A stretch of 64,000 bases of DNA from CAYUVH01 sp964448135 (GTDB lineage Bacteria; Verrucomicrobiota; Verrucomicrobiia; Limisphaerales; UBA8199): positions 1-64,000 of the forward strand of contig CAYUVH010000067.1 of NCBI GenBank assembly GCA_964448135.1, in the 5' to 3' direction. How positions within the stretch are numbered: the first letter of the stretch is position 1; each line of letters opens with the position of its first letter. The translations under genes and the position numbers were made by a program. The notes under the pieces are model-generated. The model was not told the origin of the DNA. It saw only the letters and a list, made by a program, of their open reading frames with translations, and did no database searches. Below, piece by piece: positions 27,050-36,612 of this stretch.

Positions 27050-29330
27050 CGACCGCCCCCAAGGCAATTTCGACGCGGGTTTCACCCGCCGCCAATTTGC
27101 GAGGAGCATTCTGACCCTCGCGGCCGGCTCGAGCCTGGCGTTCCCCCTCCCGCCGCTCGCCGCGGAATCCAAAACCACCAAGCCAGGGTCGGAGCCGAAT
27201 ATCCGCCCTCCCTACCGCGCGGTCAGCTGGTGGCTCACTTGGGAGGACCTGACCTGGCCGAATAAGGAACTGGCGGACAAAATTCGCCGGCGCGCGGACC
27301 AGTGCGCCGCCAATGGCGTCAATTGCTGCCTGATTTTTGGCGCGCATTTTCGCTGGGACTTCATGCCGCTTTGGGGACGGCTGCACGCCGAATTGAAATT
27401 CATCGCCGACGAATTGCATCAACGCTCCATCCTGCTGTTCGATCATCATTCCTCCGTGCTCACACACCGGCCGCGCAACGAAGCGGAAATGCGGAACATC
27501 TGGGCGCGCAACCGCCATCACGTGCCGTTTTATCCATCGCCGGCCGAGGCCGCCACCTGGCAATTCCACGGGTCCCGTTTCAACGACTGGCGCATGCTCG
27601 ATTTGGAATCCGGCCAGCCGGTCTATCTCCCGGACTACAACGCGGAACAGTTCTGCATGAACCATCCGCAATTCCGCGCCGCCTACGCGCAATATCTCAA
27701 ACATCTCATCGCCGAGACGGGCGTGGATGGCTTGATGAGTGATGACAATATTTTCTACGGGGGCTGGCATGCCTGTGCGTGCGAGCACTGCCGCAACCGC
27801 TTTCGGCAGGAGTATGGCCAAAAGCTTCCGCCCGTGACCGACGACGGCTTCTGGGGTAATCGCCGGAACGATGCCTTCAAGGATTGGGTCGCCCTGCGGT
27901 TTCGCAGTTCCGGTGATTTTCTGGAAGTGGTGAAGAACGCGCTGCCACCCGGCCTCCCGCTGCTGACCTGCTGCGCCAGCAGCGACAGCCAGAGCCTCCC
28001 CGGCTACGGCATGAGCTACGAGGATTTCATTCCCCACTGCAAGGCCGTGCTGCTCGAAATGGTCGGCTCCACGCCCACATCGGCCGGAACGTGGGACGAT
28101 CGGATCCCCAGCCAGTTGTTGCATCTGGGCATCGCCCGCGACCACCACGTTCCCTGCCTCGGGCTTGGCTATGGATTCTATCCCGACACGGCGTTTTTCA
28201 TCTGGGCGGTGAATAAGTTCCTCGGTTCCGATTCCTGGTTCAGCACCCTCAAAGGCCGGCTGAATGCTTCGCCGGGCGAACTGGCAGCATTGGCCGATGA
28301 CGCGGACCTCGTCGGCGAGCCATACCGCTGGGAGAAAGCTCACCCGGACTTGTTTACCGGCGAAGTGGAGACCGACCTCGCCATTTTCTTTTCGCGCGCC
28401 TCGCGCGACAACTACGGCCAGGTGCCGGGTGACTATGTCGCGGATTACACCGCCACGTGCCTCCGGCTCACCCGCGCCTCCCTTTCCCCTGAAGTGGTAA
28501 CGCGCATTCCCGATTTCGGAAGCTTCCGCGTGCTCGTGCTGAGCAGCGTCGTCTGTCTGTCCGGGGAGCAGCGCGTCCAACTCGGCCGCTTCATCCAGGC
28601 AGGCGGCACCGTCATCGCCACCGGACCCACTGGACATTATGACGAGCGGGCAAACCCGGGACTCAAGCCCTGGCTCGCGGACTTTGGTATTCTCGAAGAG
28701 TTGAAAGAACCGGATCGGCCCGGTGGGTTTCCGCCTTACCAAGGCCTCAAAGCGCCCGTCGAACTCGCGGAGGTTATTCTCCCGGATTCGGCCAAGGCCC
28801 GGCTGCGGGAGGGATGGATCGAAGTCAACCACGGCGCGGGACGATTGCTTTGGCGGCCGGAGCGATTTTCGCTTTCGGACACGGCGAACTCCGCGGTCGC
28901 CATTCTGCAAAGCCGCAACCATTTTCCCCTGCGCCTTACCGGGCTGCCCGGTGACTGGGTGACCCGGCACTTTCGTTCCGCCCACTCCTTCCTGATTCAC
29001 GCCTTGCCGATCAAAGTCGCGACCGTCATGCATGCCACGCTCAAAAACCAGATTTCCCACGAGGCCGTGGTTGAACGCTTGCATTTCAAGGACCAGGACT
29101 TGGAATTGTCCGTTGAGAGCCAGTCTGCCATCCAACGCGTGCTGCTTCACAGCCCGGATTTGGTCAAACCCTGCGTCGGCCGGCTACAGCGAGAGGGAAA
29201 GTGGCAGGTCCGCGCCACGAACATCCGCCGGTATTTCGTGTTGGAAGTGCAAACGCTTTCAGCCGCCGGGAACGACCAGCCGGGAGTCGATTATCCTCAC
29301 TCGTTGACGTGCCAGCCGGCAATCTTGTAG
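26976..29330 (+). CDS. Tat-exported GH42-like (beta-galactosidase-type) protein
   Basis: The protein has 784 residues. After a ~36-residue N-terminal extension comes a twin-arginine signal (TRRQFARSILTLAAGSSLAF) cut near LAA|ES, so it is exported folded. Residues ~75-440 look like a GH42-type TIM barrel: VNCCLIFGAHFRWDFMPLWG, then GVDGLMSDDNIFYGGWHACA, with CACEHCRNRFRQEYG resembling the Cys cluster seen in GH42-like proteins. Residues ~480-600 fit the trimerisation/amidotransferase-like domain (VLVLSSVVCLSGEQRVQL, FIQAGGTVIATGPTG). The last ~150 residues are beta-rich. The substrate is unknown. Its start lies 74 nt inside the ceramidase-like gene, and its last 34 nt overlap the convergent GH31 gene. 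Confidence 0.82.
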   Translation: MDLKAIPTIHDRPRHRAPAPPPKPDDRPQGNFDAGFTRRQFARSILTLAAGSSLAFPLPPLAAESKTTKPGSEPNIRPPYRAVSWWLTWEDLTWPNKELADKIRRRADQCAANGVNCCLIFGAHFRWDFMPLWGRLHAELKFIADELHQRSILLFDHHSSVLTHRPRNEAEMRNIWARNRHHVPFYPSPAEAATWQFHGSRFNDWRMLDLESGQPVYLPDYNAEQFCMNHPQFRAAYAQYLKHLIAETGVDGLMSDDNIFYGGWHACACEHCRNRFRQEYGQKLPPVTDDGFWGNRRNDAFKDWVALRFRSSGDFLEVVKNALPPGLPLLTCCASSDSQSLPGYGMSYEDFIPHCKAVLLEMVGSTPTSAGTWDDRIPSQLLHLGIARDHHVPCLGLGYGFYPDTAFFIWAVNKFLGSDSWFSTLKGRLNASPGELAALADDADLVGEPYRWEKAHPDLFTGEVETDLAIFFSRASRDNYGQVPGDYVADYTATCLRLTRASLSPEVVTRIPDFGSFRVLVLSSVVCLSGEQRVQLGRFIQAGGTVIATGPTGHYDERANPGLKPWLADFGILEELKEPDRPGGFPPYQGLKAPVELAEVILPDSAKARLREGWIEVNHGAGRLLWRPERFSLSDTANSAVAILQSRNHFPLRLTGLPGDWVTRHFRSAHSFLIHALPIKVATVMHATLKNQISHEAVVERLHFKDQDLELSVESQSAIQRVLLHSPDLVKPCVGRLQREGKWQVRATNIRRYFVLEVQTLSAAGNDQPGVDYPHSLTCQPAIL

Positions 29331-31477
29331 CGGCTGGCCTGGCCGGAATTGCTGGATTGAGCGGTGCCACCGGCCGCCGTCCATTCCAAAAGCACCCGGT
29401 TCTGCCGCCCTTTTTCAAAGTCCCGGGAAACGCCGTCATCATCGAACAGGACGAATGGAGTGGGTTTGGACCCGAAAACTTCCACGGTGACATTGAAGGC
29501 CGTATCCGGACGAATTTGCTCGACCGGTTCCGCCAACGGGATCAGCGAGTTTTCACGCACAAAAAGCGGCGTTTGTCCCGGCAGACCGACCGCCGTGACT
29601 TTTGCACCGCCTTCGTGCCACCGGCGGGTCTTCAATTCGTACCAGCGCGTGCCCTTCGGCAGCATGACTTCGCGCGAGGTGTTCGTGCCCAGGAAAGGGG
29701 CCACGAGCAGCGCATCGCCGAACATGAACGCTGAATCCACGCTCGCCTGCGGCCGGTCATCGGGAAAATCGAGCAACAGCGAGCGGACCGGTGGCAGCCC
29801 CGTGTCGTGATATTTCATAAACGCGGAATACAGGTAAGGCAGATACGCATAGCGCTGCTGGATGATGCCGCGGAGCCGGTCGGCGATGACGTTCTGCTCC
29901 GCGGTGGGAAGCAAATCGCCCTTCTCATTTCTGGCGCGATCGAATTGCTGCCAAACCGGGTTGGGCATGAACCACATATCAATGCACATTTGCGGAGCGA
30001 ACGCGCTCAGGGCCACGCGGTTGTAAAGTTCGTCGAGCGAGCCGGCCGCGCGAACTTCCGGGGACCAAAGCAGCCCGGTGAAGGAGGCGTTGACGAGCTG
30101 GCGCAGGTATTCCTCGAACGAATAGGCGTCGCTGTAAAGGTTGAACGGGAGCGGCGCAGCGAGCGCGGTGGTCGCCCGGACATCGCCCCAGGTGCGAAGA
30201 TTGCGCGCCTTGAACGGGGCCAGCAGCGCGCGCTGGTAATAATACCCGTAAAGCTGGGTCATTTGATCGCCATCGATGCCGGACGGAAAAACCGTGCAAT
30301 AAGGATAATTGAACGGCGTGGCGTCAGTCGGAGGCTGCTTGTCGCATTCATCCCCCTTGAAACCGAGAATGCCCTTATCAATCAGTTCGCGACCGTGGTA
30401 ATCCGCGAAAGTGGCGAAGGCCTTGGGATTTGCGAAATCAATGACCAAGCCGCCCCACACCAGATAATCACCGGCCGAGTGTTTCAAGGCATCGAACATG
30501 GGCGACGTGGGATGGACATACGCGTGTTCCCAAAGATTGATTTTAAAGCCGGACTCCTGGAGCTCCTTGATCATCGCCGCGGGGTCGGGAAAGCGCTCCT
30601 TGGACCACGTGAAAGAGCAGGAATAAGAGCGCGACTGCCATCCCGGTTCGAGACCAATCATGTCGCAGGGAAGTTTCAGCGCGCGCAAGGCGCGCGCCGC
30701 TTTTAAAACCGATGCCTGATCGGCCCGGGTAAAGGTGCGATACTTGAGGCCGAGACCCCACCACGGCGGCACGGCGCCACCTCCGGAAAAAAGATTGTAG
30801 CGCTGAACCGCCTCGCGCATGCCCGGGCCCGCGAATACGTAAACATCCACCCCCGTTGAATCGCCCGGCAGGTCAAAAACAATTTCCTTTCCTTGCGCGG
30901 GTCGGGCTGCATACAGCGCGGCTTCGGAAGTCTCCGGTGCGCTCGACCCCGAAGCCGCCGTCCCGCGGGCCGTATTGGGATTCAACCGTGCGACCTCGAC
31001 GACCGGCACACGCGCGGTATCCACATAAACGCCATAGCCGGAGCTGCTGAGGTAGAACGGGACCGGGCCGTGACTGGCGCCGGTCTTGCCCATTACCGAG
31101 GAACAGACAGACAATGTTTTGGTCAGGCCAAGTTGCTGGTACGCCCCCGGGTCGAGACCGAATCCGTAAATCTGCCGGCCATTGCCCTCAAACGGAACGT
31201 GGATCGTGGTGCGCGATTTGGTAATGCGGCAAGTAATGTCCTCGGGCTTGAATGGTAGCGCGGCGGGAGCGGAGAGCGATTTCAGGGCGTCGCCTCGCGG
31301 AGCCGCTTCCCGCACCGCAGACGGCGTGAAAGGTTCGGGCGTGCCAAAGCGGACACGCCACACCCCGGGAAAAATTTCCGCCGACTCCGGTTTTACCCAC
31401 CAGTCGGGCAGGTCCGCAGCCACCACCTTTCCCAGGGTCAGCCCCAGCGCCAGGAAGGAAAAAATCAATCTACACAT
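29297..31477 (-). CDS. Secreted glycoside hydrolase family 31 (alpha-glucosidase/xylosidase type)
   Basis: I place the start at ATG 31477, which gives 726 residues and a clean signal peptide (MCRLIFSFLALGLTLGKVVA|AD); the frame also opens at 31522, but that would bury the signal. Neither start has a good ribosome-binding site. Residues ~85-240 are the N-terminal beta-sandwich (YGFGLDPGAYQQLG). The (beta/alpha)8 barrel follows, with PPWWGLGLKYRTF and the nucleophile Asp in LGFKGDECDK (about residue 376). RTWGDV is a candidate acid/base segment, and FMFGDALLVAPFL then ATPLFVREN-like C-terminal beta domains follow. GH31 enzymes cleave alpha-linked glucose, xylose or galactose; the exact specificity is not readable. 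GalM is encoded just upstream on the same strand. Confidence 0.92.
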   Translation of the reverse strand: MCRLIFSFLALGLTLGKVVAADLPDWWVKPESAEIFPGVWRVRFGTPEPFTPSAVREAAPRGDALKSLSAPAALPFKPEDITCRITKSRTTIHVPFEGNGRQIYGFGLDPGAYQQLGLTKTLSVCSSVMGKTGASHGPVPFYLSSSGYGVYVDTARVPVVEVARLNPNTARGTAASGSSAPETSEAALYAARPAQGKEIVFDLPGDSTGVDVYVFAGPGMREAVQRYNLFSGGGAVPPWWGLGLKYRTFTRADQASVLKAARALRALKLPCDMIGLEPGWQSRSYSCSFTWSKERFPDPAAMIKELQESGFKINLWEHAYVHPTSPMFDALKHSAGDYLVWGGLVIDFANPKAFATFADYHGRELIDKGILGFKGDECDKQPPTDATPFNYPYCTVFPSGIDGDQMTQLYGYYYQRALLAPFKARNLRTWGDVRATTALAAPLPFNLYSDAYSFEEYLRQLVNASFTGLLWSPEVRAAGSLDELYNRVALSAFAPQMCIDMWFMPNPVWQQFDRARNEKGDLLPTAEQNVIADRLRGIIQQRYAYLPYLYSAFMKYHDTGLPPVRSLLLDFPDDRPQASVDSAFMFGDALLVAPFLGTNTSREVMLPKGTRWYELKTRRWHEGGAKVTAVGLPGQTPLFVRENSLIPLAEPVEQIRPDTAFNVTVEVFGSKPTPFVLFDDDGVSRDFEKGRQNRVLLEWTAAGGTAQSSNSGQASRYKIAGWHVNE

Positions 31478-31544
31478 AAGGAGGTTGCGGAATTGCAGCG
31501 AGGCCGCCGGGCCGAAAGGCATCCCAAATGTTTACGCGGAGCCC

Positions 31545-32651
31545 CTAATCCGTCGAGAATTTCCAAACCGTCCGGTGAATATACTCCTGCCCCGGCTTCA
31601 GGATGATCGAGGGAAAGGCCGCGACGTTGACGGCGTTGGGAAAGTGCTGCGGTTCGAGGCAAAGTCCGGCGTTGGGTCCATGCACGTGCCCGTTCTTTCC
31701 GCGCGCGGATGCCTTCACGTAATGCCCGGTGTAAAGCTGCAGCCCCGGCTGGTCCGTCAGCAGTTCCAGGACCCGCCCGCTCCGCGGATCGTGCAGTTTG
31801 GCGGCGCGAACCAGCCCGCCTTCGGCGCCATCGAGGACAAAATTGTGGTTGAAGCCGCGTGGATGAACGTCCAGCCGGGCCAGGCGCGGGCCGATCGGCG
31901 CCGGGCTGCGAAAATCGAAGGGGGTGCCCTGCACGGATTCGCTGCTGCCCACCGGCAAATGATCCTGGTTCAGCGGAGTGTGCCGGCTGGCTTCAACGGT
32001 GAGCTGGTGCTCGAGGATGTTTCCTTTCCCCGCCAGGTTGAAGTAGGTGTGATTGGTCAGGTTGACCGGCGTGGGACGATCCGCCGTGGCCCGGTAGGTG
32101 ATCAGCAATTCATCGTCGTCCGTCAGGGTATAATCCACCCGGGTCCTGAGATTGCCGGGATAACCCTCTTCCCCATGCGAACTTAGATAATTGAGTGAAA
32201 CTGTGGCCGGGGATTTCTCCAGATCGGGCAGAGCGGTCCAGATCACTTTATCGAAGCCACGAATCCCGCCGTGCAGGTGGTTCGGACCGTCGTTGGTGGT
32301 GAGTTGATAAGTTTTATCCTCCAAAGTGAAACTGGCCCCGGCTATTCGATTCGCCACCCTCCCGATGGTCGCCCCCACGTAGGCGTCATCTTTGAGATAA
32401 TCCTCCAGCCGCGAATAGCCCAGCACCACGTCCTCCAGCCGGCCCTCGCGGTCGGGCACGTGCAACTCGAGCAGACTGGCGCCATAGTCCATCAACTTGC
32501 AACGCAATCCCCGGGCATTCCGCAGGGTGTATCCCCGCACCAAGGCACCACCGGGCAGTTTTCCAAACAAAAACTCCTCGACGCGGTTGGGCGCCTGGGT
32601 GCGCGCTTCAACTGAGGCCTGCTCGGCGGCGGATGAGTGCGGCGTGCTCAT
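31545..32651 (-). CDS. galM: Aldose 1-epimerase
   Basis: The enzyme interconverts alpha and beta anomers of sugars such as galactose or glucose in the cytoplasm. From ATG 32651 it has 368 residues; the frame extends to 32744, but those extra residues do not resemble the family. Recognisable parts are NARGLRCKLMDYGASLLELH, VVLGYSRLEDYL, IGRVANRIAGASF, the substrate-binding His in NDGPNHLHGG, the catalytic His in VNLTNHTYFNLAG, and the late acidic GLCLEPQHFPNAVN containing the catalytic Glu. There is no signal peptide. It sits between a GH31 and a LamG gene and close to a GH27 alpha-galactosidase, which would supply anomeric sugars. Confidence 0.95.
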   Translation of the reverse strand: MSTPHSSAAEQASVEARTQAPNRVEEFLFGKLPGGALVRGYTLRNARGLRCKLMDYGASLLELHVPDREGRLEDVVLGYSRLEDYLKDDAYVGATIGRVANRIAGASFTLEDKTYQLTTNDGPNHLHGGIRGFDKVIWTALPDLEKSPATVSLNYLSSHGEEGYPGNLRTRVDYTLTDDDELLITYRATADRPTPVNLTNHTYFNLAGKGNILEHQLTVEASRHTPLNQDHLPVGSSESVQGTPFDFRSPAPIGPRLARLDVHPRGFNHNFVLDGAEGGLVRAAKLHDPRSGRVLELLTDQPGLQLYTGHYVKASARGKNGHVHGPNAGLCLEPQHFPNAVNVAAFPSIILKPGQEYIHRTVWKFSTD

Positions 32652-32695
32652 GTCCCGACTAATCCGCAGCGCGCGGTCAAGTGCCGTCGAAAATC

Positions 32696-32727
32696 GGGGC
32701 AGGCGCACGCCCCCGCGCACGCCTGCC
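32696..32727 (-). terminator. GC-rich stem-loop after the LamG gene
   Basis: Arms 32696-32704 and 32719-32727 form a 9-bp GC-rich stem downstream of the LamG gene on the minus strand, followed by CCGATTTTCG. A short TTTT lies 4 nt away, so it is a moderate intrinsic terminator candidate. It also supports starting galM at 32651, because the frame from 32744 would translate through the hairpin. Confidence 0.45.
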
Positions 32728-32775
32728 CATCCCCGTCGTTCCAAACAATTTCAGGGAGCCAATGATGCTGCTGAC

Positions 32776-35568
32776 TCAATAGGACGCGCGGAAGTATTGC
32801 TGCCCGCTCAGGGAGTTGGTGGTGAACGATGGCGCGGAAGCACCGGAAACCGGCGACCAGGGGCCAGCGACCGAGCCGGCCGATTCGAGAGTGCCGTACG
32901 ACCATCCGACATTGACATTGTTTCCGCCGGCTGGGGTTATGGCCAGGCTGACATTCGCGCCGGCCACCACGAATTTTTGCACGTCGTCCCACGTCAAGAT
33001 CCGGCTAAAGACCGCGACTTCATCGATACGCCCCTTCACGCCGCGATTCAGGCCGACGTTCGGATCGGTGCCGATGCAGGTGCCGGTGCCACCCGTCATG
33101 TTGCGGTTGGGTGAAAACGTCCCGGCGATCGTGTTCGATTGCCAGCCGTTGGCCGCGCTCCACGAATAGAACGTGGCTCCGTTGTTCGTGACCACCATCG
33201 CCACGAAGTTCCAGACATTGGGATTCACGAACACGGCGGTGTGCGTGTTGTAATTGCCGCTTCCAGAAGCCCACGCCACACCCAATTCGTAACCGCCGGA
33301 AGGACCGAACTCCAGGGAGGCGTAATCGGTCGCCCGGGTGTAATAAATGCCGCTGAAGGGAATCTGGCTGGCGGTGGGATAGATCCACAGGGCGACGGAA
33401 ACCCGGGTGGCCAGGGGATCCGGGAATGTGATACCGGACGCGCTCAGGGTCACGGCACCACCACCGCCGCCGCCGTTCCCGTTGAAGAAGTAGGAATTGT
33501 TCGGTGTTTCAAACCCGTAATCGGCTCCGTCGCTGGGCTGCGGTCCTGCGGCCGGGCTGGCCAGCGCGTTGGTTACGCCATCGTAAGTATTGGCGATGTC
33601 ATAGATCTTGCCGGGGCCGCTTTCGCTGAACCGGTAATAGGCCGTCGGCTGGTAGCTCTCCACCAGCGCGGAATACGTGCCTGGGAAAGTCCACCGGGTC
33701 AAACCCACGCCCGGACTTTCCAAACCGCACGGCACGCCATTCGTGAGCACCGCCACACTGAAACTGCTGGCCAGATCGGGCTGCTGCACGTTTGTGTAAA
33801 ACAATGTGGAACTCGTGGAAGGTGAGCCAATCGGCTGACCGTTCCGCTTGAGTTGGTAGGAGAAGGGCATCACGTTGGTCGAGCCACCGGCGGAGGTCGC
33901 GAATTTCGTGCGTCCCCCCAGCATCACCGGCCGGGCCGTGGGATTTTGCGCGATAAACAGACCGCTGCCAATCCAGGCTTCGCGCAAATCCAGCAAGTCC
34001 TGCCGGCTGAGCGAGTTGGTCCAGACCGCTACCTCATCGACTGAGCCATTGAACCCGCGCGTCGAATTCGCGAAGTTACCGCCACCGATGCCGATGTAAC
34101 ATTGGTGGGTAAAACCGAGCTTGGTCACATTCGCGGTATTATTCGTAGCCGCCTGCAGGCCGCTCCCGGTATCCAAATAGACCACCGCATTGGTGGGCGT
34201 TATAACCACGGCCGCAAGGCACCATTGGTTGTCCAGGAGGGGAAAACCGGAGCTGAAGTTGAACTGAGCCGACGTATCGTCCCAGTTATAGCCCAGGGCA
34301 GTTCCCGTGCTGTCCAACTGGAAGGCCGACTTTTCGTTGCCGATGATGCGACGGCCGTAAATAACCGAGGAGGCGAGTTGAGGGCCATTCGGCTTGATGA
34401 AGGCCACAATCGTCATGTTGGTGCTGTCGTTGGTGCCGCGCACGGGCGGAACCAGCACGAACCCGCCATCACCAATGCCGGTGGAGGTATTCGTGATATA
34501 GACGCCGGTATTGGTAAGCGCGAGGCCGGTATAGTTCGGCGGAGTGGGTCCGCCCACGCCCGGCGTGGTGGCAAAGCAGTAGTTGCCGTTCAATGTGGCG
34601 CCGCCGACGCCTTGATTGACCGCCACGGGCATGGCTGGGATGTTGGCCTCATTCAGTTTCCAATATCCGACCGGCGTGTCATTGAGCACGGTTTGCACAT
34701 AATTTGAGCTGGCGCTGAGGCCTGCCTGGTAATGGGTCGCCGCCTGAGCCTGCGACATCTGGTAATTGTAAACCGCCACGTGTGCCGTGCTGCCCGGATT
34801 TTGGTGGTTGCCCACAGGAGTGGTCGGGGAGGTGTCATCCGCGCCAATGCGCAGGAAGCTGGTCGTCGTCGGGGTATAGGAGATCCCGCCCACCGTGCCC
34901 GGATTCATATTCGTCATCTCGATGCCATTTACGTAAAGATGACCCTTGTTGTCGGAGGAACTCCAGGTGCCGACCATGTGGAACCACACGTCATTGGTCG
35001 CGAAAATATTGAAATTGGTGCCGCTCAGAAAATTTGTGTTGTACACCTCGAAACCGCCGCTGCTGTTGTACAAAACAAACTTGAAGATCCCGGCGTCGGA
35101 TCCCGCCAGGGCGTTGTATTGCAGCATGTAGCCGCCGCCCCAATTCTGGCCGCCGCTACGGACGATGGCGCGATAATACGTGTCGTTGATATTGGTCTGC
35201 GTCAAGGGTCTGACCCACGCCTCGACCGACAACGCGCTGGCGGGATTCAGGTCGGCGACGTAGGGAAGCTGGATTTTCTGACTGACGCCGTCCATTTTCA
35301 GCGCCACGTCGCTTGGCGTGCCGGCAATGGGCGAGGCAACGTTTGCCCCGCCATTATAGAGAATGCCGTCGGCGCCCACGGCGCTGCCATAATTGGTCAT
35401 GACGCCCATGGGCGGCACTACGTTGGTCTCGTTCAGACGCCAATAAGCCACCGGCTGTTTCGCCAGGACGGTGTTGGGGTAATCTGCCCATGCCGGGGAG
35501 ACCGCGGCGCAGGTCAGGAGCCCCGCTGCGGCGAGGCGGCCGATGCGAATGAGGGTGCGTGATTTCAT
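32776..35568 (-). CDS. Secreted protein with three LamG/concanavalin-A-like domains
   Basis: The protein has 930 residues, with a signal peptide at ~1-28 ending SPAWA|DY. Three jellyroll repeats follow. Each opens with a variant of YPNTVLAKQPVAYWRLNE, YVQTVLNDTPVGYWKLNE or YSALVESYQPTAYYRFSE and closes with a G-x-(V/I)-DEVAVWTN/FSR strand (FNGSVDEVAVWTNSLSRQDL, GRIDEVAVFSRILTWDDV). They span about 30-290, 290-560 and 635-880. LamG domains bind sugars or proteins in a calcium-dependent manner. There is no catalytic module. The C-terminal ~50 residues (AGSVAGPWSPVSGASAPSF, then QQYFRASY) resemble the small terminal domain of the other secreted giants. A pseudopilin gene lies 87 nt upstream on the same strand, so the two may be co-transcribed. 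Confidence 0.87.
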   Translation of the reverse strand: MKSRTLIRIGRLAAAGLLTCAAVSPAWADYPNTVLAKQPVAYWRLNETNVVPPMGVMTNYGSAVGADGILYNGGANVASPIAGTPSDVALKMDGVSQKIQLPYVADLNPASALSVEAWVRPLTQTNINDTYYRAIVRSGGQNWGGGYMLQYNALAGSDAGIFKFVLYNSSGGFEVYNTNFLSGTNFNIFATNDVWFHMVGTWSSSDNKGHLYVNGIEMTNMNPGTVGGISYTPTTTSFLRIGADDTSPTTPVGNHQNPGSTAHVAVYNYQMSQAQAATHYQAGLSASSNYVQTVLNDTPVGYWKLNEANIPAMPVAVNQGVGGATLNGNYCFATTPGVGGPTPPNYTGLALTNTGVYITNTSTGIGDGGFVLVPPVRGTNDSTNMTIVAFIKPNGPQLASSVIYGRRIIGNEKSAFQLDSTGTALGYNWDDTSAQFNFSSGFPLLDNQWCLAAVVITPTNAVVYLDTGSGLQAATNNTANVTKLGFTHQCYIGIGGGNFANSTRGFNGSVDEVAVWTNSLSRQDLLDLREAWIGSGLFIAQNPTARPVMLGGRTKFATSAGGSTNVMPFSYQLKRNGQPIGSPSTSSTLFYTNVQQPDLASSFSVAVLTNGVPCGLESPGVGLTRWTFPGTYSALVESYQPTAYYRFSESGPGKIYDIANTYDGVTNALASPAAGPQPSDGADYGFETPNNSYFFNGNGGGGGGAVTLSASGITFPDPLATRVSVALWIYPTASQIPFSGIYYTRATDYASLEFGPSGGYELGVAWASGSGNYNTHTAVFVNPNVWNFVAMVVTNNGATFYSWSAANGWQSNTIAGTFSPNRNMTGGTGTCIGTDPNVGLNRGVKGRIDEVAVFSRILTWDDVQKFVVAGANVSLAITPAGGNNVNVGWSYGTLESAGSVAGPWSPVSGASAPSFTTNSLSGQQYFRASY

Positions 35569-35655
35569 AGGGGTTGCTCGTTCAGTTCTGGACTGGGTTG
35601 TTGTCGGGGTCGGGTTGTTGTTCGGTTTCGGACAGAAGTGCGGCGCCCGTAGGGC

Positions 35656-36498
35656 TCACGGCGGATAAAGCGCGTTCCAGTAATACTTGGCCAGGTTGGG
35701 CAAATGACAGTTCTCCACATGGCCGTCACTCATCGCCAGGTTGATCGTGTAAACAAACGGCATCTTGTTCATGCTGGTGTTGACGATGCTGTCCTCATCC
35801 CTGACGTTGGGCGCATTGTTCCCGCCGTGGCGGCCAATCGTGATGCGGCCGATGCTGCCGTTGCCCACGGCCTGCAGGCCGCGGAACATGTTGTTTGCCC
35901 CCAGATCGGTCCCGCCCGCGTAAGGCCAGACATCCGCCCAGTTTCCATCCATGAACGCCGGGGTTTGGGAGGCGTTGCGAATCGAGGTATCCTTGGCAAA
36001 GTGATAGGGCCCGGTGCCGTCCTCAAAGTGATTGTCATCAGCGTACAGCCACCCGTTGTAGGTGTAGCTGCCCTGAACGTTGAAGTTGTTCAAACTCCAT
36101 ACCCAACAGTGGGCGGAGGTTCCCCAGCCCGCCACCACCGGGGTCGGATCGGGTTGCGACGCATTCGGACACAACCGCAGCTTTTCCACGTTGCCCTGGT
36201 AGTTGATCAGCGTGCCCATCCACAAATTGTTGGTCGCATTGCGGACGGAGTCGTAGCCCGAGTAGGACAGCCCACGGCCCTGGTTGTCCTGCACATAATT
36301 CATGTTCGCGATCTCGAGCTGGCGGAGGTTGTTGATGCACTGCGTCTGGCGGGCCTTTTGTTTGGCCTTGGCCAGCGCGGGCAAAAGCATCGCGGCCAGA
36401 ATCGCAATGATCGCGATCACCACCAGCAACTCAATCAAGGTGAAACCCACATGGCCTCGTGGGCGGAAGCAGTCGCCGTCTTCAGGTCGAATGGTCAT
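35656..36498 (-). CDS. Type II secretion major-pseudopilin-like protein
   Basis: The protein has 280 residues. The ~18-residue leader MTIRPEDGDCFRPRGHVG precedes the prepilin site VG|FTLIELLVVIAIIA and the helix ILAAMLLPALAKAKQKA. The globular domain has an ordinary PVC-pseudopilin layout (CINNLRQLEIANMNYVQDNQ, then LRLCPNAS), and NLAMSDGHVEN near the C-terminus retains DGH without the His of H-X9-DG. It is encoded immediately upstream of the LamG protein and probably co-expressed with it. It should be inserted in the inner membrane, cleaved by prepilin peptidase and assembled into a pseudopilus; no secretion machinery genes are in the window. Confidence 0.88.
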   Translation of the reverse strand: MTIRPEDGDCFRPRGHVGFTLIELLVVIAIIAILAAMLLPALAKAKQKARQTQCINNLRQLEIANMNYVQDNQGRGLSYSGYDSVRNATNNLWMGTLINYQGNVEKLRLCPNASQPDPTPVVAGWGTSAHCWVWSLNNFNVQGSYTYNGWLYADDNHFEDGTGPYHFAKDTSIRNASQTPAFMDGNWADVWPYAGGTDLGANNMFRGLQAVGNGSIGRITIGRHGGNNAPNVRDEDSIVNTSMNKMPFVYTINLAMSDGHVENCHLPNLAKYYWNALYPP

Positions 36499-36560
36499 GG
36501 CATCGGGAGTTAGCTATCGTGCACAGTGGCAGTTCCGCCCAAAAACGGGAATGGACAATG

Positions 36561-36576
36561 CCTAGATTGACCTAGA
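36561..36576. promoter_or_regulatory. Direct repeat upstream of the pseudopilin gene
   Basis: CCTAGA occurs at 36561-36566 and again at 36571-36576, exactly one helical turn apart, between the AraC gene and the pseudopilin gene. AraC-type regulators often recognise direct repeats, so it is a candidate site for the adjacent regulator. It could be chance, since the repeat is short. Confidence 0.3.
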
Positions 36577-36612
36577 CAATTTGTTGAAAGTGGGGGAAGT
36601 CGCCGGGAGGAA

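Noticed and set aside
26817..29150. A 777-codon minus-strand open frame
   Set aside because: It mirrors the Tat-GH42-like gene, has biased composition and no recognisable domain; high GC keeps the opposite frame open.
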